Shown here: positions 15,135 through 22,995 of the stretch, piece by piece
Layout of the letters: the number at the start of each line of letters is the position of its first letter
How positions within the stretch are numbered: position 1 is the first letter of the stretch
Position numbers and translations under genes: made by a program
The notes under the pieces: model-generated
The model's database searches: none
Seen by the model: the letters and a program-made list of their open reading frames with translations, nothing else
What the model was told of the DNA's origin: nothing
NCBI GenBank assembly: GCA_044337515.1
Contig: JBIINK010000027.1
Coordinates: 1-29,961, forward strand
DNA from: CAJBVG01 sp044337515
GTDB lineage: Bacteria; Bacteroidota; Bacteroidia; Sphingobacteriales; Sphingobacteriaceae
Direction: 5' to 3'
Length of the DNA: 29,961 nt

Positions 15135-15482
15135 ATGATAATCGAAAACACGCAAGTTCAGATGAGAAAAGGGGTATTAGAGTACTGTATCCTAAGTATC
15201 ATATCGCATGGTGAGACCTATGCATCTGACATTATCGAGGAATTACGAAACGCTCGCCTCCTCGTTGTTGAGGGAACTCTATACCCTTTACTTACCCGTT
15301 TAAAAAATAATGGGCTACTTAGTTACCAATGGTTAGAATCTACTTCTGGACCACCACGTAAATATTACCAATTAACCGACGAAGGCAAACATGTATTAAA
15401 CGAGCTTCAAAAAACTTGGGGTGAACTCGTATTTGCTGTGAATGCTGTTCAAAAAAATATTTCTAAATCTACAAACCTCTAA
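15135..15482 (+). CDS. PadR-family transcriptional regulator
   Basis: This 115-residue protein is a PadR-type winged-helix repressor. The diagnostic segments are QMRKGVLEYCILSIISHGETYASDIIEEL (helices 1-2), VEGTLYPLLTRLKNNGLLSYQW (recognition helix and wing) and GPPRKYYQLTDEGKHVLNEL. It belongs to the short subgroup with a single C-terminal dimerisation helix. A perfect 12-bp inverted repeat lies just upstream, consistent with autorepression. The PspC-domain gene begins 10 nt after its stop, so the two form an operon. PadR-PspC pairs are common in this phylum and are thought to respond to envelope or membrane stress. The inducing signal is not visible in the sequence. Confidence 0.93.
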   Translation: MIIENTQVQMRKGVLEYCILSIISHGETYASDIIEELRNARLLVVEGTLYPLLTRLKNNGLLSYQWLESTSGPPRKYYQLTDEGKHVLNELQKTWGELVFAVNAVQKNISKSTNL

Positions 15483-15492
15483 ACCTATTGTT

Positions 15493-17067
15493 ATGAACAA
15501 GACCATCATTATAAATATAAGCGGAAGCATTTTTCATATTGAAGAAGACGCTTACGAAAAATTAAAAGTATACATGTCGGAAGTAAAGTCACACTTCCAA
15601 AAAACTGAAGATAGTTTCGAAATTATCAGTGATATAGAAAATCGTATTGCCGAATTGTTTACCGAAATTATTCAAGCAGAAGAAAAGCAAGTGATAGTAA
15701 TGAACGATGTAGATCGTATCATTCGCACCATGGGACAAGCGAAAGATTTCGAAAATGTATTAACAGAAGAAGAGGAAATTGTAGCTGAAAATTACCAGAT
15801 TAAAAAACGTTTGTATCGCAACCCTGATGATAAAATTGTTGGTGGTGTGTGCTCAGGTATTGCCGCTTACTTTGACGTAGATCCATTATGGGTACGATTA
15901 GGATTAGCAGTGTCTATATTATTTTTCGGAACAGGTTTGTTTCTATATTTAATATTATGGATTATCATGCCTGAAGCCATTTCGCGAACAGAAAAATTAG
16001 CGATGCGTGGTGAAGCTCCGACCATCGAAAGCATTCGAAAATCTATTGAAGAAGAAATGGGTAATGTAAAACGTAATTTCAAAAATGCCGCGGGAGAGTT
16101 TAGGAATACTGGTAATCAATCTGCATTACGTCAACTTATTACAACTGTTTTAGAAGTTGCCCAAAAGGTTGCTAAAATATTTATGTTAGTACTCACAAAA
16201 GCAATCGGTACAATTATTATGATAGCAACTGGAGCTATGGCTGTTGCATTTAGTATTGCAATAATGGCTATGCTTGGTTTAATTGATAAACAAATTGATG
16301 CTGACATTCCATTGTTTATGCTACGTGATGACCATCAAAATTTAATGTACTCCGCTTGGTACATGATCATTATCATTCCAATTATATCTATATTTTTAAT
16401 AGGATTGAGAATTGTATTTAACACGAATCCTTTTAATAAAATTTCTGGGTGGAGCATGTTTAGCATTTGGATTTTAAGTGTATTTGTGGGTGGTTATTAT
16501 GCGGTTGATACAGTTAGGAATTTCAGAGAAGAAGGTCGTTTGCAAGAAACAAAAACTATTACGCCTTCAAGTATAAATAAATTCTATTTAGTAAGTGATT
16601 ATGATGAAAAATACAATTATTATGATTCAGTAAAAACTCAACAATACGGATTGAAAGATAAAATGATATTGAAATCAAATAGACACAATTTCGGTTTCGA
16701 CAATGTAGATCTACGTATTGAAAAAAGTATCGATAATGAAATGAAATTAGTAACTACTTATTTAGGTAGAGGTCGTACGGAATCATTCGCAATTGAATCC
16801 GCAGAAAATATTCAATACCTATTTTCGCAAAACGACTCCGTATTAACCTTCGCTCGTTTCTTTAAACTGAAAGACAACAGTAGTTGGAGAAATCAGAAAA
16901 TAGAAATGACATTATATGTTCCGTATAATACTGAACTCGTAGTTCAAGAGCGTGTTGATCGTATACTACATAATGTATATTCTGGTGAATGCATTCGCGA
17001 TGAATATGATCGCATACATTGGAGCATGGGGAAAGATGGTATGGAATGTAAAAAGGATACTTTATAA
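15493..17067 (+). CDS. PspC-domain membrane protein
   Basis: This 524-residue membrane protein has a cytoplasmic N-terminal region (residues 1-105, with IENRIAELFTE) and then a PspC domain at about 106-162 (RLYRNPDDKIVGGVCSGIAAYFDVDPLWVRLG to IILWIIMP-like). Three further hydrophobic segments lie between about 235 and 355, and a soluble C-terminal domain of about 170 residues follows. PspC domains sense or respond to membrane stress in the phage-shock response. Its upstream partner is PadR. The frame opens further upstream, at 15442 within padR, but MNKTIIINISG at 15493 is the family-like start. The stop lies in TTATAA (17062-17067), which is also the stop of the convergent gene. Confidence 0.87.
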   Translation: MNKTIIINISGSIFHIEEDAYEKLKVYMSEVKSHFQKTEDSFEIISDIENRIAELFTEIIQAEEKQVIVMNDVDRIIRTMGQAKDFENVLTEEEEIVAENYQIKKRLYRNPDDKIVGGVCSGIAAYFDVDPLWVRLGLAVSILFFGTGLFLYLILWIIMPEAISRTEKLAMRGEAPTIESIRKSIEEEMGNVKRNFKNAAGEFRNTGNQSALRQLITTVLEVAQKVAKIFMLVLTKAIGTIIMIATGAMAVAFSIAIMAMLGLIDKQIDADIPLFMLRDDHQNLMYSAWYMIIIIPIISIFLIGLRIVFNTNPFNKISGWSMFSIWILSVFVGGYYAVDTVRNFREEGRLQETKTITPSSINKFYLVSDYDEKYNYYDSVKTQQYGLKDKMILKSNRHNFGFDNVDLRIEKSIDNEMKLVTTYLGRGRTESFAIESAENIQYLFSQNDSVLTFARFFKLKDNSSWRNQKIEMTLYVPYNTELVVQERVDRILHNVYSGECIRDEYDRIHWSMGKDGMECKKDTL

Positions 17068-17997
17068 AAAACTCATAGCCTTCTCTGGATTCTTTAGAAT
17101 TTCTACTCTAGAGTAATTCCAAGGTTTCCAGAAGGCTTCTAATACTTGCCCAAAGGTTTTTTCTTCCCAGGTTTCGAAAATCTTACGGTTACCAATGTTC
17201 GATTCTACATTGCTCACATATATTGTTTCGTTATGTTCAGTAAAACTAAAATCAGGTAGTATAGAAAGTAAATAATTAGAGTAATAAACCCTAGCCGCTA
17301 TCTCTTCAAACTGAATTAAAGAAAGTTCTTTATCGATAAAGTTTTTAAAGTTTTCTTTATGGTAAGACTTATTATATTCTGTATCCAATAAGCAAACGAT
17401 TACACCAAGCTTTTTATAACGAAATGAAAGGGTAAGTGTATTGATTTCGTTTCGATGTTCCAGTGTGGGTATACCTTCTTCTTCTATTAATTTAAATTGA
17501 AACAATGAAAAGGGTTTAGGATCATCCCATTCAAATGACATGTTTATAGATTGCATTAAGTGATGGAGTTTTCTGAATTTATCAACTAATACAGGAGAAA
17601 CTTTAAACCCATCTTCTTTATACTCATCACTTTTTAGGCCATTACGAATTTCTGCAGTTACTAAACCGTAAACCATTACGCCTGCCCATTGAAACCATTC
17701 GATATCCGAAAGTAATGAAGCATCTCCAGTTTCAAAAGCTTGTTTTGATTTAATATTGATGTTGCTAATCTTGTCGGCAACCTCACTTGATACTCCCAAG
17801 TACAAATCTTGATAAGTACAAAAAGATTCATCTAATAACTTAAATGCTTTCTCATACAGATTTTCTGATTCCATTAACCAATTCGGGAAAACAGAGATCT
17901 TATCAATTCCCTTTGTTACCGGAATTCCGGTTAAGAAACATTTTGCTCCAACTAAGTCGAAACTCTTAAAGGGGTCGTATAAGTGTACTTCGTTCAT
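17062..17997 (-). CDS. conserved protein of unknown function
   Basis: I cannot assign a function. The product is a 311-residue soluble protein with no signal peptide or membrane segment. It has an N-terminal KCFLTGIPV element, ISVFPNWLM, a LLDESFCTYQDL segment and a mixed alpha/beta body. Paired cysteines for a zinc site are not obvious. The frame extends to a TTG at 18027, with ATGs at 18024 and 18018. I chose 17997 because a perfect TATTTTTG box on the minus strand (18003-18010) lies 5 nt before it. The longer ATG start remains possible. It is divergent from the dipeptide epimerase and shares a stop palindrome with the PspC gene. Confidence 0.75.
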   Translation of the reverse strand: MNEVHLYDPFKSFDLVGAKCFLTGIPVTKGIDKISVFPNWLMESENLYEKAFKLLDESFCTYQDLYLGVSSEVADKISNINIKSKQAFETGDASLLSDIEWFQWAGVMVYGLVTAEIRNGLKSDEYKEDGFKVSPVLVDKFRKLHHLMQSINMSFEWDDPKPFSLFQFKLIEEEGIPTLEHRNEINTLTLSFRYKKLGVIVCLLDTEYNKSYHKENFKNFIDKELSLIQFEEIAARVYYSNYLLSILPDFSFTEHNETIYVSNVESNIGNRKIFETWEEKTFGQVLEAFWKPWNYSRVEILKNPEKAMSFL

Positions 17998-18002
17998 CGA
18001 CA

Positions 18003-18010
18003 CAAAAATA
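18003..18010 (-). promoter_or_regulatory. -7 box 5 nt before the 17997 start
   Basis: Minus-strand TATTTTTG is a perfect TAnnTTTG match followed by TGTCG and ATG. It supports the shorter start and a leaderless message. Confidence 0.45.
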
Positions 18011-18040
18011 TTAATCATTTCCATCAATTAGATTTGTTTA

Positions 18041-18048
18041 TATCTTTA
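18041..18048 (+). promoter_or_regulatory. -7-like box 4 nt before the epimerase
   Basis: TATCTTTA has one mismatch to TAnnTTTG and is followed by TTTA and the ATG at 18053. Confidence 0.4.
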
Positions 18049-18052
18049 TTTA

Positions 18053-19048
18053 ATGAAAATACAATTTGAGGCATTTCAACTTGCTCTAAACTACCCATTT
18101 AAAATTTCCGACTATAGTAGAACTAGCACGCCCATCGTATTTGTTCGCATTTCTGATGGTGAATTTGAAGGCATTGGTGAAGCTTCTATGCCTCCGTATT
18201 TAGGGGAATCCATCGAATCGGCTTCTCATTTCCTTTCGATGCTTCAGTTTGAAGAGTTTACTTCGATACCGGAGATGCTATATAAAGTGGACACAATCGC
18301 TCCAGGAAACAATGCTGCAAAAGCTGCTGTCGACTTAGCTTTGCACGATTGGTATGGAAAGAAAAACAATATTCCACTATACAAACACTTCAATAGCAAT
18401 CCGGCACAAATGCCTCCTACCTCCTTTACCCTTGGTATTGATTCCATAGAAGTTCTTCGTGAAAAAATAAAAGATACCGACCCCTTTCATCGAATTAAAA
18501 TAAAACTGGGTTCAGAAAACGATAAAGAAATTGTAGAAAATATTAGAAGCCTAACTTCTAAAGAAATCTTAGTGGATGCTAACCGAGGTTGGAAAACAAA
18601 AGAACATGCTGCAGAAATGATTGATTGGCTTGCTACAAAAAACTGCATCTTGGTGGAACAGCCTATGCCCGTTGATTCCTATGAGGACATGCTCTGGCTA
18701 AAATCTCGTTCTGCCCTACCATTGTTCGCCGATGAATCTTGTAAACGCATCGAAGATATTGAGAACATAAAAGAAGGATTCCATGGCATCAATATTAAAC
18801 TGATGAAGTCAACTGGATTATTAGAAGCTTCAAAAATGATTCAACTCGCTCGAGATCGTTCCTTAAAAGTAATGATTGGTTGTATGAGTGAAACTTCTTG
18901 TGGTATTATGGCTGCCGCTTCTCTTGCTCCTCAATGTGATTACGCCGATTTAGATAGTGCTTGGATGGTAAGTAACAACCCTTTCAAAACACCAACATTA
19001 TTGTATGGGGAAATTGTATTGAGCGATAAAAGTGGTATAGGATATTAA
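18053..19048 (+). CDS. dipeptide epimerase (L-Ala-D/L-Glu type), enolase superfamily
   Basis: This 331-residue enzyme of the muconate-lactonizing subgroup probably epimerises L-Ala-D-Glu from murein peptides to L-Ala-L-Glu in the cytoplasm. The catalytic lysines Lys149-x-Lys151 (RIKIKLG) and Lys249 (INIKLMKS) are present. So are the Mg ligands Asp175 (LVDANRGW), Glu202 (VEQPMP) and Asp227 (FADES), and the substrate-binding Asp299-x-Asp301 (YADLDSAW) that marks dipeptide epimerases. Exact dipeptide specificity varies within the subgroup and cannot be read here. It is a single gene with a terminator directly after it. With ldcA and anmK it makes a third murein-recycling function in the region. 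Confidence 0.88.
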   Translation: MKIQFEAFQLALNYPFKISDYSRTSTPIVFVRISDGEFEGIGEASMPPYLGESIESASHFLSMLQFEEFTSIPEMLYKVDTIAPGNNAAKAAVDLALHDWYGKKNNIPLYKHFNSNPAQMPPTSFTLGIDSIEVLREKIKDTDPFHRIKIKLGSENDKEIVENIRSLTSKEILVDANRGWKTKEHAAEMIDWLATKNCILVEQPMPVDSYEDMLWLKSRSALPLFADESCKRIEDIENIKEGFHGINIKLMKSTGLLEASKMIQLARDRSLKVMIGCMSETSCGIMAAASLAPQCDYADLDSAWMVSNNPFKTPTLLYGEIVLSDKSGIGY

Positions 19049-19052
19049 TTAA

Positions 19053-19083
19053 AAAGGTCCTCACATTTTCACGGAGGACCTTT
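19053..19083. terminator. bidirectional intrinsic terminator
   Basis: AAAGGTCCTC (19053-19062) and GAGGACCTTT (19074-19083) form a perfect 10-bp stem with an 11-nt loop. A-rich sequence on the left and TTTCT on the right would give a U-tract in both directions. It separates the convergent epimerase (stop 19048) and metalloprotease (stop 19112) genes. Confidence 0.88.
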
Positions 19084-19111
19084 CTAATATCTAAGATCTC
19101 AATTCTTGCTA

Positions 19112-21673
19112 CTACTTTTCGAATGCATGATTAATCTCCATCACCACATGATCTCTATGTGCTTTGGTGTCTGCATTTCCGGTAGCGCTTGCCATCATCG
19201 TTTTAATAGCTTTTAATTGTGCCATTGCGTTTGATTGTGCTTGGTAAGTGTAAGTATCCGACTTCATTGCTGCTACTAAATTTTTCACATATTCTAATTG
19301 TAAATTCTGACGATAGCTATTAACATTTCCTACTAAATCTGCTTTGAAAATTCCGTCTGTTAATTCACGCATCATATCATTTAATGAATATGTGCTTCCA
19401 ATTAATTGAATGTCGGTCATGCGTTTTGTAACACTAGTACTTAACAAATGCGACAACACTGCTTTCTGAATATTTAATACACGATCGTGAATTTTCGGGT
19501 CTTCATTACCACCGTTAAATCCTCTACGTTGATATTGTAAGTACGCGAAGAAATCTGCTGGCATATCGAATGCATTTGGAGCAAATACATATTCGTTTAA
19601 TGCTTTCATTGCTCTCTTCTGATCTGCTGCAGATACTGGTGTCATTGGTTTCATTGTGCTTTTCTGCTCAGGGAAACTTCTATCCACATAAACACCACCA
19701 ACATAACGTGAGATTACTCCCGCTGCTGTACCATACTCACCTGAAGTAACTAAATACGCATTACGTAACTCTTGGTATGATTGTCCGTCTTTAATGTATT
19801 TCGCTTTTAATCCTTTAACTAAGTTGTTCGCTAATTTCATTCTATCAATAGAATAAGTAATGGCATCCGAACTTAAATCATTAATCATTACACGTGGATC
19901 AATTCCTTTTCCAGGAGCACGCATATCGTCAGCATCATTACCAAATGTTAATTGTGGCTCATTCGATCTGCTTAATAATTTTTTCATTCGATCTGCTTCT
20001 GCTTTTGCATCACTTATAGATGGTGCATAACCAAACTCTATCGCCCATAAATCATATGGTCCTGGTTTCATGGTGAAGTATTGCCCTTGCTTTGTTCTAT
20101 CTAATGAAACGTTCGCAGCTGGGTAATCCATTACCGATCCGGTTAATCCAACTTTAGCCGTTATCTCTTTATTGTTGATTGCAATTGGGTCGTGCAGTTG
20201 ACTAGCTTTCATGTTATGGTTCAATCCGAAGGTATGACCAACTTCATGTAATACTAAATAGTATAATGACTGTTTGATGTAATCGCTCTTCTCTAAATCG
20301 CTAGATGTATAGGCCGATAATGCAACATTACCAAATTGTGTAGCTTGTGTGAAGTAACTTCCAATATCACAAGTTTGATTGTTTGCATGTAATTCTGGGA
20401 ACTCATCAATTAAATTCAAGCCCGCTGCATCAAATAATTTTTCTTGTTTTAATCTGTTTGTGAAGAACACATACTCCAACATAATGTCGGCTCCTAAAAT
20501 TTGTCCAGTACGTGGATTTACAAAACTTGGTCCATAACCTCCGAATGGTGGGAATGGAGAAGATGTCCAACGTAAAACATTATAACGAATATCGCCAGCA
20601 TCCCAAGATGCTGTATCCGATTGCACTTCGCAACGAATTGCATTTTTAAATCCTGCTTTTTCAAAAGCAATGTTCCAAGTTAACACCGCTGCTTTAATAA
20701 TTTCTCTAAATTCAACTGGAGTAGTATTTTCAATCCACCAAGTAATTGGTTCTACTGGTTCAGATAATGCTGCTGCAGGATCTTTCTTTTCTAAGTTCCA
20801 ACGGTTAATAACATCATGGTAAGGTGTAGCCGATTGAGAAGTCATGTCCTCAATTTGTTGCATAAAATAACCTACGCGTGGGTCATCAAATCTTGGCTTG
20901 AAATTATTTTGAGGAACTTCAATAATACTGTGTTGAATTTTCACTGTTACCGAACGAGCGTCTGTAACATCCGGCCCGCCTCCATTTGATGGACTTGGGT
21001 TATCGTAAACATACTCTACAATAATGTCGGTATTTTTAGGATAATTTCTTAAGCTCGCGAATTTAGTTTTCTCTTTGCTTAATTGACCTAAGCTAAATGA
21101 TGCACCCGGACGAGCATTAGGATTTGGTGATGGTTTTATTTGAGATAGGTTTTCTACCAAAAATAAATCATCTGCTTTAATCAAATAATTGTCACCTTCT
21201 TCTGCAGCAATTTTTAAACTAGCTAAAATTGGTTTGTTGATGTTGGCATCAGATGATTTCGAAATCGCGTTAGCAGCATCGAAATAATAATTCGTATTTT
21301 CTTTTACAAATTCAATTTTATCATAATATTTTCTGATACTAAATACTTCATTATCTCTAAATGATCCCTTAAAAAACCCAGCACTTACTGCACCGTTTTC
21401 TGAATAGTTAAAATAAACAAACTCTTTATTGAGTTGATCTTTTTTGATTTTCATGTATACCGAACCATTGGTGGTATCTTGGTAAAGAGTAAATAAACCG
21501 TCTTTAGATTTGGTTGGTTTAATAATTTCCTTAATGGTTTTTTTAGCATCCTTTTTAGGTGCTTCGGCTGCTGGCGGTGGAGTATCTTTCTTTTTCCTTT
21601 TTGCATAAGTTGGATTACTAAATCCAGCGATACTTACACAAATTGCCATTGAATAAATAAGCGTTTTTCTCAT
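19112..21673 (-). CDS. secreted zinc-dependent metzincin protease (DUF5117/DUF5118 type)
   Basis: This is an 853-residue secreted protein. The signal peptide (about 1-24, ending TYA) is followed by a Lys/Pro/Ala-rich linker (25-50), then beta-rich domains resembling DUF5118 and DUF5117. The zinc site is HEVGHTFGLNH (476-486), a metzincin HExxHxxGxxH, with the Met-turn at Met515 in GSVMDYPAAN. The C-terminal 300 residues are mostly helical. It is probably a periplasmic or outer-membrane-associated endopeptidase with unknown substrate. There is no T9SS tail. The gene is monocistronic, with a shared terminator downstream and divergent from the RNA methyltransferase gene. A TATGTTTA sequence about 26 nt upstream could be its -7 box. 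Confidence 0.88.
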   Translation of the reverse strand: MRKTLIYSMAICVSIAGFSNPTYAKRKKKDTPPPAAEAPKKDAKKTIKEIIKPTKSKDGLFTLYQDTTNGSVYMKIKKDQLNKEFVYFNYSENGAVSAGFFKGSFRDNEVFSIRKYYDKIEFVKENTNYYFDAANAISKSSDANINKPILASLKIAAEEGDNYLIKADDLFLVENLSQIKPSPNPNARPGASFSLGQLSKEKTKFASLRNYPKNTDIIVEYVYDNPSPSNGGGPDVTDARSVTVKIQHSIIEVPQNNFKPRFDDPRVGYFMQQIEDMTSQSATPYHDVINRWNLEKKDPAAALSEPVEPITWWIENTTPVEFREIIKAAVLTWNIAFEKAGFKNAIRCEVQSDTASWDAGDIRYNVLRWTSSPFPPFGGYGPSFVNPRTGQILGADIMLEYVFFTNRLKQEKLFDAAGLNLIDEFPELHANNQTCDIGSYFTQATQFGNVALSAYTSSDLEKSDYIKQSLYYLVLHEVGHTFGLNHNMKASQLHDPIAINNKEITAKVGLTGSVMDYPAANVSLDRTKQGQYFTMKPGPYDLWAIEFGYAPSISDAKAEADRMKKLLSRSNEPQLTFGNDADDMRAPGKGIDPRVMINDLSSDAITYSIDRMKLANNLVKGLKAKYIKDGQSYQELRNAYLVTSGEYGTAAGVISRYVGGVYVDRSFPEQKSTMKPMTPVSAADQKRAMKALNEYVFAPNAFDMPADFFAYLQYQRRGFNGGNEDPKIHDRVLNIQKAVLSHLLSTSVTKRMTDIQLIGSTYSLNDMMRELTDGIFKADLVGNVNSYRQNLQLEYVKNLVAAMKSDTYTYQAQSNAMAQLKAIKTMMASATGNADTKAHRDHVVMEINHAFEK

Positions 21674-21776
21674 AAATTTTTTGGGTTAAGCAATTTTAAA
21701 CATAATATATTTCTGAGCAAAAAAACCATATCAAACTAATTTTTTACAATTAAAATGCTTTTTGAGTATGAATGCC

Positions 21777-21784
21777 TAGCTTTG
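21777..21784 (+). promoter_or_regulatory. -7 box 4 nt before the methyltransferase
   Basis: TAGCTTTG is a perfect TAnnTTTG match followed by TGGC and the ATG at 21789. The CTTTG-N4-ATG arrangement is the same as at padR. No -33 TTG sits at the usual distance. Confidence 0.55.
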
Positions 21785-21788
21785 TGGC

Positions 21789-22961
21789 ATGAGCATTTTA
21801 TTTACCAAAGAGAGCCGAATCGTTATTACTTGCCCAAAATTCATGTCTGCCTACCTTAGTGAGGAGGTGCATGCCTTAGGATATACGATTACCGAAGAAT
21901 GGAGTACAGGTGTAGCTATTGAAGGCACATTGAACGATTGTATCAAAATAAACATGAACATTCGTACTGGAAACCAGGTGCTTTGGTTGTGGTCTGATGC
22001 CATGGCGAAAAATGCTGAAGAGTTATATAATCATGCGTTAAAGCTTCCTTGGGAAGATCTTTTAGACCTCGATGGGTATATTTCCATCACCTCTAACGTA
22101 CAAAATGAGACGATTGACAATAACCTTTTTGCCAATGTGAAGCTTAAAGATGCGATTGTTGACCGATTTAGACATAAAACCGATATGCGACCAGATTCTG
22201 GTTCGGATAGAAATAAGACCGTAGTGCATTTGTATTGGAAAGAAGATGAGGTAGCTATTTATTTAGATACAAGTGGCGAAACACTTTCTAAACATCAATA
22301 CAGAAAGCAACCCGGTTTAGCACCAATGCAAGAAAATTTAGCAGCGGCAACCATACTGGCTACTAAATGGGACAAGAATTCCAATTTCGTAAATCCAATG
22401 TGTGGCTCAGGTACATTAGCTATAGAGGCTGCAATGATTGCCTTAAATAGAATACCAGGTTTGCTTCGTAGCAATTACGGGTTTATGCATATTAAAGGTT
22501 ATGATGATGAGTATTACGAAAAACTTCGTCACGAAGCTCGCTTAGCTGTTAAGAAATCGTTAGACTTTCAAATTATCGCAAGTGACCTCGATCCTATTGC
22601 TTTACATGCTGCAAAATCAAATGCAAAAACTGCTGGGGTTGATATTCATATGACTTTCCGTTTAGAAGATTTTCGCGAAACTCCTTGTCCAGATGGCAAG
22701 GGTGTCGTAATATTCAATCCGGAATACGGTGAACGTTTAGGCAACTATGATGAACTAGAGCTAGTATACAAGGCTATGGGTGATTATATGAAGAAAGAAG
22801 CCAAAGGTTATTTCGGATATATTTTTACGGCTAGTCCTAACCTTGCTAAAAAAGTTGGATTAAAAGCAGAACGTAAAATTGAATTCTTCAACAGTACATT
22901 AGAGTGTCGTTTACTCGAATATGAATTGTACGATGGAAGTCGTAGAGTTGAAAAACGATAA
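21789..22961 (+). CDS. THUMP-domain class I RNA methyltransferase (RlmL/TrmN-like)
   Basis: This 390-residue enzyme should methylate an RNA base, most likely a guanine N2 of 23S rRNA by analogy with the N-terminal half of RlmL. The N-terminal THUMP region (about 60-165) precedes a Rossmann methyltransferase. The AdoMet motif I-like segment is VNPMCGSGTLAIEAA (about 199-213), the acidic motif is ASDLDPIALHAAKSNAKTAG, and the catalytic motif reads FNPEYGERLG. The second proline of the classical NPPY is Glu here, a variant I recall from other Bacteroidota relatives. It starts a run of plus-strand genes with only 34 nt before the kinase. Confidence 0.88.
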   Translation: MSILFTKESRIVITCPKFMSAYLSEEVHALGYTITEEWSTGVAIEGTLNDCIKINMNIRTGNQVLWLWSDAMAKNAEELYNHALKLPWEDLLDLDGYISITSNVQNETIDNNLFANVKLKDAIVDRFRHKTDMRPDSGSDRNKTVVHLYWKEDEVAIYLDTSGETLSKHQYRKQPGLAPMQENLAAATILATKWDKNSNFVNPMCGSGTLAIEAAMIALNRIPGLLRSNYGFMHIKGYDDEYYEKLRHEARLAVKKSLDFQIIASDLDPIALHAAKSNAKTAGVDIHMTFRLEDFRETPCPDGKGVVIFNPEYGERLGNYDELELVYKAMGDYMKKEAKGYFGYIFTASPNLAKKVGLKAERKIEFFNSTLECRLLEYELYDGSRRVEKR

Positions 22962-22977
22962 TGTTTTGTTAAATTAG
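22948..22977 (+). promoter_or_regulatory. possible promoter of the histidine kinase gene
   Basis: TTG (22948-22950) and TAAATTAG (22970-22977, one mismatch to TAnnTTTG) are 19 nt apart. The box ends 18 nt before the GTG start, and the -33 element lies inside the end of the methyltransferase gene. Confidence 0.4.
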
Positions 22978-22995
22978 TGTTCTAGACAAAGAACC

